From NCBI RefSeq assembly GCF_026210795.1, contig NC_089433.1, forward strand, positions 1,885,001 to 1,949,000: 64,000 nucleotides of DNA, in the 5' to 3' direction. This document shows positions 37,549-47,108 of this stretch, piece after piece. The notes under the pieces are model-generated. The model was not told the DNA's origin, did no database searches, and worked only from the letters and a program-made list of their open reading frames with translations. Each line of letters begins with the position of its first letter. The first letter of the stretch is position 1. The position numbers and the translations under genes are program-made. The DNA is from Rhizophagus irregularis. Lineage: Eukaryota > Glomeromycota > Glomeromycetes > Glomerales > Glomeraceae.

Positions 37549-40500
37549 TTAAAATATGTATTTATTTACAAAATATTCATTTGTTTTATTAAACTGGGGT
37601 ACTATATGTACGATATCTTGTATTGCTTCTATATCAATAAAGTTATAGATTTCAGTAATTTCTAGTAAGGGACACCCATAAAGATGTGGTTGATTTTGAA
37701 ATTTGAAGTCATACCACTGAATTAATGCGAGATTTAATGGAATATTTTGATTCTTAAGTTCTATTTTCGCTATTAATAAAACCTTAATTTAAAAAATCAT
37801 TTTTAAATTAGCAATATTATATAAATATGTAGTATCAAATCAATTAAAAAATTACCTGCCCGTAACAAATGCCTTGATCAGAAGCGTAATCAAATAATTC
37901 ATCAGAATTCATACGAACAGACACATTACTATACCAAGGTCTGCCATAATAACTGTTAGTAGCACGCATTATTGCACCATTTTCTATTATAACTGATCTG
38001 TATATTGTCACTTGGCTTTCATTTGCAATACTTTCGTGATCCATATACAGATTTAAACATTCCAAAAAATTGTCAAATCCAGATCTCATTTTGTGGTCTA
38101 TATTAGCCTGTTCTACAAAAAAATCATGGGCATCTTTTAATAGAAATTTGAAAAGTATTGCTGTAAATTTAAATATACGAGGGATAGTAGCTGAATTTGG
38201 TAATCGATGGGTTATATTTGTTATTGATTGTCGCCGAATCTATAAAAATTAATTTTTTTTAGAAATTTAACATAGTATTGTGTATTTTATATAAATAATA
38301 TTTGCTATTTTCATTATTTGAACTTCAATATTTTTTTTATTACTTAATCGGTAGGGATTCTTAACGTATTCTTTGTGAAGACTTTCGTAAGTCTCCGTAG
38401 TATATCCATTAACTGCACCAAATGATCGAATCGAATCAATTATATGATATGCCCATGAATGCAGTTTTGGTAATTTTAACTCTGAGGGGGACATACATTG
38501 GAGAATTTTGATGAACATTTGAGACCAATTGTTTATAGATTCCTGAAATTATAATTTTAAGTATTAGTGGACAGGCGTTGTTTTATAATAATTATGTAGT
38601 ACATACCCTAAATTTGGCCAAATCACTTTCTTTGAAATTTTCATATCGACTAATTGCATACATTTCATTCCAAGCTTCGTAAAGTTTTGCCAGATCTTCA
38701 TTCTTTACAAAATTTTCATCATCCTCATTATTTACAAACAAATTGTCCACTACAAAAACCATTACTTTCATCAGATTGCGATACTCATTAGCTGTTAATC
38801 TGGCTATTGATTGTATGCCATTTGTAAAGATCTTCAAACCGGGAAATCTTGGTATTGTGGCTAATTGATGATCTACTTCATCAACTAAAGTTTTGCCACA
38901 TTGCGCCCCTAAAAGTTTTTTCGTATAATCGATTTGATAATGAAAGAGGCCTAAATCGAGATGATGCATTCTATCAGGCACTGTGGCTTGATAGATATTT
39001 ATATTACTTAATATAAATTAATAAAAATAAACTCATGTTAGTGTAATGCTTGTAATGCTTACGTGATTTGGTGAAATGGCTGGATGCCTAACAAATATTA
39101 TGTAAACTTATGGCAAATTCCAAAAAAAATTAGATATATTTTCAATGCAAACGGAATTTCCTGAGTTTTGATTAAAATACTGCTGCATATTAACATGAGT
39201 TCGTGGTGTTATATCATCAATTTGTAAATTAAGATCAGCAAGATTGTCTCTTGTGACTAGACAAAAATGACAAGGATGTTTCGACATTGGTGATTTGTAT
39301 GTAAGACAGTACGTTGCAGCTTCCGGCCAGTCAGATATTATAGCTGAAACTCTAGGATAAAACCAAATCATTTCGTTATTTAAAAATAGATTAATGCCAT
39401 TTTTATTTAATTTTAATAAAGGGTCTAGTAACAATTCCAAAGATTTATGGAAGCATTCGCGAACAGCAATCTTAAATGTTTCAGACTTCCTTTCAGTAAT
39501 ATTATTAGATTTTAAGATCGGCAGATACGCTAATAATTGCTTTGCATCTTTCTTACACAGGTCGAAAAGTGAAAAATCAGGCATCAATCAGTCACCAATC
39601 GGTCACCAATCAGGTACCTGATTGGTGACTGATTGGTGCCTGATTGGCATTTTCGCCAAATACCGTCACCAATCAGGCAGTTTGCTAACTTTTGATCCAG
39701 TGATCAGAAAAGGATGAAATATAGCTCATTGGAATCGTCTCAACAAGACGAATCTAATGGTAGTAAAATCGCATCTCTAGGATTAATATTTGATGAGAAA
39801 TTAAGTAAAATATAAAAATGAAAATGTATTATTTATATTTTATTTAATTTTTTATTAACTATTAATCCTAGAGATGCGATTTTACTACCATTAGATTCGT
39901 CTTGTTGAGACGATTCCAATGAGCTATATTTCATCTTTTTCTGATCACTGGATCAAAAGTTAGTAAACTGCCTGATTGGTGACGGTATTTGGCGAAAATG
40001 CCAATCAGTCACCAATCAGTCACCAATCAGTCACCAATCAGCTACCTGATTGGTGACTGATTGGTGCCTGATTTTTCACTTTTCGACCTGTGTTATTACG
40101 CCTCCAATTTTTAATATTACCAATAGACAAGTAAATGGGATGGAGTTGACTTTTTCCTAGTGTGTCAACATTTGTAGCGTCAGAATATAATATTAAAGAT
40201 AAAAGCCTGGCACCAGGTGGCAGGAATTTTTCCGCATTTTCCCACCATATCCCAGTATTTTGTTCGCTAAACTCCCTTTCACCGTTATGCTTTAAGTTTA
40301 TATGAAGATTAGTAAATATCCTATGATATTAAGTTGTATATTTCATACGAAAGTATAAATAATTACCTCAACTTTCTCAAAAGTTAACGCAAAATTTTGT
40401 GATATGTCCGAAATTGACAAAATATTTTTTATACAGTTTATTAAAGACTGATGATAAAGAAAATACTCATTATTATTATAATTCATTATACTAGTTTTAG

Positions 40501-41130
40501 TATAATTTAAATTTGGTAGTTTCATATTATCCATATATTTGCGGCCTTGTTCGATAGATCTTGGAAGAGGTGATTTATCTAAATTTGCATGTTTATTAAA
40601 GAATTTAATTATAGCATTTCCTGTTGCATTGTTAAGTTTATGTTTCGTAACTAATGCCATTAAATCACCATATGCTTCACTTGGGTAATTAACATTAATT
40701 TCTGGTTTGGATTTTTCTTCATTCAATTCTGAATCAGAATCTTCCAAGATATTTTCAAAGACATTTTCATTTTCATCGTGGTCTATTTCTTCTATATTTT
40801 GATCAATTTCACCAACCTCTGAAATTGACATCATACTTTGAAAACTCTGATTATTTATTTCCGAGTCTGTACTTTTATTATCAGAAAGATCTTCGCATGA
40901 ATCTTCACGGACCATCTATAAAATTAATTATGTTAAAAAAGAAATTCAAAAAATTTTATAATTTCCTATTTTCTTTACCTCAATATCATGATTATTAGTT
41001 TTATGTTCAAATTCTTCTAATTCTTCACTATCGCTACTATCGTTATTAGGCGGAGTACAAAAATTCTTATGTTGAGTGTATGCAGACCTTGTCTGAAGTA
41101 CCTTGGACAAAAAGGGCATTTATATGACAT
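37549..41130 (-). pseudogene. Plavaka/Tnp2-like transposase gene, multi-exon, decayed
   Basis: The N-terminus at 41130 is a zinc finger (MSYKCPFCPRYF...AYTQHKNFC), with a 1-nt deletion near 41089 that shifts its frame. Exon 2 (40915-40367) is acidic. Exon 3 (from 40289) has the core ILYSDATNVD...HPIYLSIGNIKNWRR, then WPEAATYCLTYKSP and KHPCHFCLV. Exon 4 (from 38986) starts ATVPDRMHHLDLGLFHYQ. The last exon ends ALIQWYDFKFQNQPHLYGCP...TNEYFVNKYIF with a stop at 37549-37551. These match Plavaka-type transposases of fungi (EnSpm/CACTA-related). The gene is split by a 537-bp element at 39556, and an in-frame TAA lies at 39110-39108. It would have excised the giant element, but this copy looks inactive. 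Confidence 0.85.
39556..40092. mobile_element. 537-bp CACA-ended near-palindrome inside transposase exon
   Basis: The ends are CACAGGTCGAAAAGTG, inverted at the right. The arms are nearly perfect inverted repeats of about 235 bp around an AT-rich loop (about 39795-39850). TTA is duplicated at 39553-39555 and 40093-40095. Taking it out with one TTA rejoins the exon in frame as IKNWRRKKDAKQLLAY. The outer arms repeat CAATCAGTCAC many times. The termini match the family at 11187 and 49679. Confidence 0.9.
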
Positions 41131-41725
41131 TTTTAAGAGTATTTTATTTACTTGAATTTAAACTTTACAAATTAATTAAAAAATTATTTGCTCATTTATG
41201 TCAATTTATAAACGTTTGCATAATGGTGTAGTTAGCCGAAAAATAATTAGCCACAACATGATCCGGCTCAGGCGTAGATCATTGTGAAAAGTTTACCTTT
41301 TTTTAAATTTTTCTACGAAAAGTGGCGTATTTCGATAATCATAAAGTGAGTTTTGGGCGAAGCTATATTTCAAATTTGAAACAAGCCTCGCCTAATATAA
41401 GCTAAAATCTCTAAAATCCTATTTTTGAAACTCTATAGATCAGATCATGTTAATGGAAACATAAGCCGGTTAATCAGATCTACAAAAATTGGTTTTTCCC
41501 CTGATCGATTTTAATTTTATAATAAATATAATAAACATAAGCTATTATGGATATATAACCAACCCGATCAATCAAAAATTGTGCTCAATTGTAACTGTGA
41601 TCTGGTTGGTTATACATTTTTTCGGTCAATAGTTGTGCATTAAAAGACCACAAGCATTTTTCTATATATTTATCAATTAATAAGCTTAGAACAATTTCGT
41701 TATAATCATGCACAGCTTATTATTT
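41131..41725. other. Spacer upstream of transposase gene
   Basis: About 600 bp, holding the presumed promoter of the minus-strand transposase gene. Around 41550-41620 a short imperfect inverted repeat is visible (TATAACCAACC...GGTTGGTTATA). No ORF is supported. Confidence 0.45.
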
Positions 41726-42420
41726 TATAAAATCTGAATATTTATTGCGAGATATTTCGGATCTAGAAATATAGTAGGGCTTTGCATAAAAGATTGTCAT
41801 TTATTTATTAACTTTGTTGTAAATGTAAACGAAACCTTATAAAATCTGAATATTTATTGCGAGATATTTCGGATCTAGAAATATAGTAGGGCTTTGCATA
41901 AAAGATTGTCATTTATTTATTAACTTTGTTGTAAATGTAAACGAAACCTTATAAAATTTGAATATTTATTGCGAAATATTTCGGATCTAGAAATATAGTA
42001 GGGCTTTGCATGAAAGATTATCATTTATCTATTACTTTGTTGTAAATGTAAACGAAAACCTTATAAAATTTGAATATTTATTGCGAAATATTTCAGATCT
42101 AGAAATATTGTAGGCTTTGCATGAAAGATTGTCATTTATCTATTAACTTTAATGTAAACAAAAACCTTATAAAATTTGAATATTTATTGCGAAATATTTC
42201 GGATCTAGAAATATTGTAGGGCTTTACACGAAAGATTGTTATTTATCTATTAACTTTAATGTAAACGAAAACCTTATAAAATTTGAATGTTTATTCGGAT
42301 CTAGAAATATTGTAGGGCTTTGCATGAAAGATTGTCATTTATCTATTAACTTTGTTGTAAATATAATGAAAACCTTATATTTATTGCAAAATATTTCGAT
42401 CTAGAAATATATAGGCTTTG
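41726..42420. repeat. About six copies of a 112-bp repeat
   Basis: The unit reads CCTTATAAAATCTGAATATT, then TTGCGAGATATTTCGGATCT, then AGAAATATAGTAGGGCTTTG, AAAGATTGTCATTTAT and TTAACTTTGTTGTAAATG. Units 1 and 2 are almost identical, and later ones lose segments. There is no coding potential. Confidence 0.85.
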
Positions 42421-42555
42421 CATGAAATTAAACTTGTTGTGTAATCGATCATTACGCATAATGATCAAATAATTTTTTTTAACAAACAACAGTATATAGA
42501 AAGATTTACAAACAATAAAATATATAAATATGCATTGTTTCTGTTCATCTTCTGT

Positions 42556-43180
42556 AGGCTTGGTCCTCATCTTTTTTGTCTGCAGATTTAGTCTCTCGAG
42601 CGTCTTGCTCATTTTTCATTTCATGCCTTTTTTCTTCTACTGGATTTGCAAATGTTCCCAGATTTTTTTTTTTTTTTTTTTTTAGAAATATATGCAAGTT
42701 CATGTCTTTTCTATTTTCTTTTTCACACCCCTTAACAAAATCCTTTTCAAAAAAAAAAATTTGCAACGCAATGCAAGTCCACTAACAGAAAAAAACTTAT
42801 GCTATTGTTTCACAGGCATCCTTTAAACTCTCCTTTATCCATTAACCAACCCCTTTCAATCTATCCGTTTAGGCTTGGTCCTCATCTTTTTTGTCTGCAG
42901 ATTTAGTCTCTCGAGCGTCTTGCTCATTTTTCATTTCATGCCTTTTTTCTTCTACTGGATTTGCAAATGTTCCCAGATTTTTTTTTTTTTTAGAAATATA
43001 TGCAAGTTCATGTCTTTTCTATTTCTTTTTCACACCCCTTAACAAATCCTTTCAAAAAAAAAAAAAAAAATTTTGCAACGCAATGCAAGTCCACTAACAG
43101 AAAAAAAACTCATGCTATTGTTTCACAGGGATCCTTCAAACTCTCCTTTATCCATTAACCAACCCCTTTCTTTTCTCTCT
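42556..43180. repeat. Tandem duplication of about 314 bp upstream of + gene
   Basis: Two direct copies start with TAGGCTTGGTCCTCATCTTT at about 42556 and 42870. Each contains a T-run and an A-run of differing length. The second copy ends shortly before the ATG of the + strand coiled-coil paralog, so promoter duplication is possible. The ORFs present are short and mirrored. Confidence 0.8.
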
Positions 43181-43245
43181 CAATTCATCCGTTAAACTCC
43201 TTTCTTCTCTTCTATCCGTTAAATTTCTCTTTCATTTTTTCAATC

Positions 43246-44626
43246 ATGGACAAAAATAATAATAATAAAAAAAAAAAACACTGAAACAGTCGAGCATGTA
43301 GACAAACGGAGAAAAACCGACGAATCTTCCGATGAATCAATTAATGGTTGGTTAAATTATATATTTTTGAAAAATAAAAATAATTATTACTAATATATTA
43401 TTATTTATATTATTTATATTCTACTGTTATAAAGAAGCTTTAACAAAAATATTGCGCCAGAATACAAAAATTTTATCCAAACTGGATATAATTATTTCCA
43501 ACCAAAAGGCTTTAGAAAACAGAGTATCGAAAGTAGAAGAATCGGTCGACAAAAATAATGATAATAATCAAGGGGATGAAGAATATATAAAGGTAAGACC
43601 CAAAAATACAAATATTTACGTAAATCATGGTTGAACATTTAGTAGTAATTCCTCATTAAATCATTATATTCTTGATTATAGAAAATAATCAAAGAAGTTG
43701 CCAAAAAGTTACTTGAAGTTTCAATATATCCTACCCCGATGAACTTCAAGAGTTCACTAATAATTATATGAATGAAAACTACGACGATTTTATTAAACGG
43801 TTTAAAAGATATGATAAATGGATTATATTTTATGAAAAAAACATTGCTTCTTCCGTAAGTTTTGAGAAATTACGATTTTACATTAATTTATTGAAATTTA
43901 AATTTAAGATCTTTTCTTTAGCTTCTAGCTAAACATCGTAGTGCCTGGGGTTCTTTAGCTTCTAAAGTGAAAGACATAATGTATGTCGTTTTTAAAGAAT
44001 TTAACCTTCCCACAATCCCTGCCGTAAACACGGCATTAAAAGAAAGTGAAATAAGAAAATGGAAAGGGACCCCAGCCGTAAAAAATTGTTACGGTAATTT
44101 ATTTAAAAAAATCAAGAATCTGGATCCAGAGACATATATGTCGAGAATCCTCCAAATACTTAAAGGCAAAAATCAATTATCTAATATGCAAATTGCATAT
44201 GCAATAAGTATTTGTGAAATTATTTTAAATCTGAAAAATTTACATATTCAGGTTACAGAATCTGTCATAAAACCCGTTTTAACGAAGAATTTGGTAAGCA
44301 TTAGAAATTTGAATAAATAGTAATATTTAAAAACTAATTTTGTTTTACTTCTTAGAAAAAAATTACAAGTAAGGATAATTATTCATATTCCGATAATGAC
44401 GAAATAGAAGCTTCCCAAGAAGCTGAAGAGACAAACAGGAGTTGATGAAGCAGCAGAAGTTGATGAAGCAGAAGAAGTAGCTGACGAAGCAGAAGAAGTA
44501 CAAGAAGAGGAAGAAAACGAGATAAGAGAAGAAGATGAGGAGGAAGGTGGAAGAATTTATATAAGTAGTACAGATGAAGAGACAAAAGAAAGAATGAAGC
44601 GATTAAAAAAACAATATAAAAAATAA
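43246..44626 (+). pseudogene. Diverged inverted paralog of the coiled-coil gene
   Basis: Exons 43246-43346, 43435-43592, 43682-43854, 43922-44293 and 44356-44626 have the same number, phases and order as the intact copy at 34412-35677. The proteins share VSIYPT, KWIIFYEKNI (against DWISFYNENI), KWKGTPAVKNCYGNLFKK, SNMQIAYAISICEIILN and an acidic tail starting KKI. This paralog ends with a basic ERMKRLKKQYKK. Lesions are one extra base in an A-run near 43275, a frameshift near 43739 and another near 44435. Homopolymer sequencing error could explain the first only. Its opposite orientation and much lower identity make it an older duplicate than the tandem three. Confidence 0.8.
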
Positions 44627-45112
44627 AATAATAATTGACTACGCATATATTTTTTATATTTTAATATCCCCCCATATATTTTAATATCCCATTTATTTTA
44701 ATAAAGGAGATAATTTTCAAGTCAATAAATAAATACATGTTCGGGTAAAATATATTTGATCATTATATAGTTGGCCACTTTATTTTGTGTAAATGTGAAA
44801 TATTAAATAAGAATGATTATTTTAGAAACTTGAATTACCAGATGAGATAAGTTACGTAGCGTAATATAAGTTATTGAATTTATTACACAACTGAACGCAA
44901 CCATTTTCTGAACTTTTAGCCCGTTTTGAATACCAAAAACAACCAACCAAAATTAGATAATTTCTGTTTACGTGATATTTAAGAAAAAGACATAAGTTAT
45001 AATTTCCTTTTTAATCCTAACAAAATCAGTTACAGGAAATTCGAAAATAAAAAAATTTTATTGGATAATTTTTGTACAACAAAATCCGACCGAAAAATGT
45101 ACCCGACCGGAA
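44627..45112. other. Spacer between paralog and right-end array
   Basis: About 490 bp of AT-rich sequence. No ORF or recognised repeat apart from a repeated ATATTTTAATATCCC near 44660. Confidence 0.5.
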
Positions 45113-46990
45113 ATGAACAGGGCTAATATTTACGATCACGTATTATTACGGAATATTTTGACCGTAATACTTCGGAACATTTACGATATCGTATTATTAT
45201 GGAATATTTCGACCGTAATGCTTCAGAACATTTTTGATCACGTATTATTACGGAATATTTTGATCATAATGCTTCGGAACATTTTCAATCACGTATTATT
45301 ACGGAATATTTCGATCATAATGCTTCAAAACATTTTCGATCACGTATTATTACGGAATATTTCGATCGTAATATTTCGAAACATTTACGATCACGTATTA
45401 TTACGGAATATTTCGATCGTAATGCTTTGGAACAATTGCGATATCATAATTCTACGGAATATTTCGATCGTAATATTTCGAAACATTTACGATCACGAAT
45501 ATTTTGATCGTAATGCTTCAGAATATTTACAATATCGTAATTCTACGGAATATTTCGATCGTAATGCTTCAGAACAATTGCGATATCATATTATTACGGA
45601 ATATTTCGATCATAATGCTTCAGAACATTTACGATATCATAATTCTACAGAATATTTTGATCGTAATACTTCGGAATATTTACGATATCGTAATTCTACG
45701 GAATATTTCGATCGTAATGTTTCGAAACATTTACGATCACGTATTATTACGGAATATTTTGACCATAATGTTTCAAAACATTTGCGATCACGTATTATTA
45801 CGGAATATTTTGACTGTAATATTTCGAAACATTTGCGATCACGTATTATTACGGAATATTTTGACCGTAATGCTTCGAAACATTTACGATCACGTATTAT
45901 TACGGAATATTTCGATCGTAATGTTTCGGAACATTTACGATCACGTATTATTTTGGAATATTTTGATCGTAATACTTTGGAACATTTACGATCACGTATT
46001 ATTACGGAATATTTCAATCATAATGCTTCGGAACAATTGCGATATCATAATTCTACGGAATATTTTGACCGTAATGTTTCGAAACATTTACGATCACGTA
46101 TTATTATGGAATATTTTGACCGTAATGTTTCAAAACATTTGCGATCACGTATTATTACGGAATATTTTGACCGTAATGCTTCGAAACATTTACGATCACG
46201 TATTATTACGGAATATTTTGACCGTAATGCTTCAAAACATTTACGATCACGTATTATTATGGAATATTTCGACCGTAATGCTTCAGAACATTTTCGATCA
46301 CGTATTATTACAGAATATTTTGACCGTAATGTTTCGAAATATTTGCGATCACGTATTATTACAGAATATTTCGATCGTAATATTTCGGAACATTTACGAT
46401 CACGTATTATTTCAGAATATTTCGATCATAATGCTTCGGAATATTTACGATCACGTATTATTACGGAATATTTTGACCGTAATGTTTTGAAACATTTGCG
46501 ATCACGTATTATTACGGAATATTTCGATCGTAATGTTTCGGAACATTTACGATCATGTATTATTTTGGAATATTTCGATCATAATGCTTCGGAACATTTA
46601 CGATATCATATTATTACAGAATATTTTGACCGTAATGCTTTAAAACATTTACGATCCCGTATTATTTCGGAATATTTTGATCGTAATGCTTCGGAACATT
46701 TACGATCACGTATTATTACGGAATATTTCGATCGTAATGCTTCGGAACAATTGCGATATCATAATTCTACAGAATATTTTGACCGTAATGTTTCGAAACA
46801 TTTACGATCACGTATTATTACGGAATATTTCGATCGTAATGTTTCGGAACATTTACGATTATGTATTATTTCGGAATATTTCAATCGTAATGTTTCGGAA
46901 CATTTACGATATCATATTATTACAGAATATTTTGACCGTAATGCTTCGAAACATTTACGATCCCGTATTATTTTGGAATATTTCGATTGT
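45113..46990. repeat. About 36 copies of a 51-bp repeat (right end array)
   Basis: The unit contains GAATATTTCGATCGTAATGC, then TTCGGAACATTTACGATCAC, then GTATTATTACG. Because 51 is a multiple of three, the array stays open over long stretches: a 629-codon frame (17-residue period EYFDRNASEHLRSRIIT), a second + frame and part of the minus strand. Variants mix TTTCGATCG, TTTTGACCG and TTTTGATCG, and some units have CATAATTCTACG in place of the last block. It lies just inside the right end of the giant element. Coding is unlikely. Confidence 0.88.
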
Positions 46991-47066
46991 AAAATTACGT
47001 AGATTTACGGAAATCCGTAAATCTACGAAACATTATGCCGTAAATGTACGTAATTTTACGAAAATC

Positions 47067-47108
47067 CGTAAACTTACGGAACATTATGCCGTGTTTAAAT
47101 TCCTGATG
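47067..47108 (-). repeat. Right terminal inverted repeat of the giant element
   Basis: Read inverted it begins CATCAGGAATTTAAACACGG, and it matches the left end at 30 of 42 positions without gaps. The last base abuts the AA flank and LINE C sequence. Confidence 0.75.

Larger units (their letters stand above)
23776..47108. mobile_element. 23.3-kb giant DNA transposon (Plavaka-like) in LINE C
   Basis: LINE C ends at GGATGCAA and resumes with AAGTTACTCAC at 47109; copies A and D read GGATGCAAG without a break. AA is therefore repeated at the two flanks (23774-23775 and 47109-47110). The first 42 bases and the inverse of the last 42 align without gaps at 30 of 42 positions, both starting CAT and sharing ACGGC.TAAT and TTTACG. 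Inside are one Plavaka/Tnp2-like transposase gene (37549-41130, minus), three tandem copies and one inverted diverged copy of an unrecognised coiled-coil gene, and tandem arrays near both ends. Smaller elements are nested inside it. Boundaries are strong. That it moved as one unit is inferred from the boundaries. Nesting of several elements at this site is the alternative, but it would not explain the matching ends. Confidence 0.82.

Noticed and set aside
42346-43097. Short mirrored ORFs with poly-Lys/poly-Phe runs
   Set aside because: They come from the 314-bp duplicated segment with T- and A-runs; frames are broken by run length and differ between the two copies.
45113-47002. 629-codon ORF with a 17-residue repeat as a real protein
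   Set aside because: It is a 51-bp tandem array open in several frames, placed in the terminal array of an element. There is no start context or domain, and neighbouring frames are also open.
23776-47108. Starship or Maverick-type giant element
   Set aside because: No tyrosine-recombinase captain gene, DNA polymerase B, integrase or capsid-like gene is seen. The transposase is Plavaka/Tnp2-like and the element has terminal inverted repeats.
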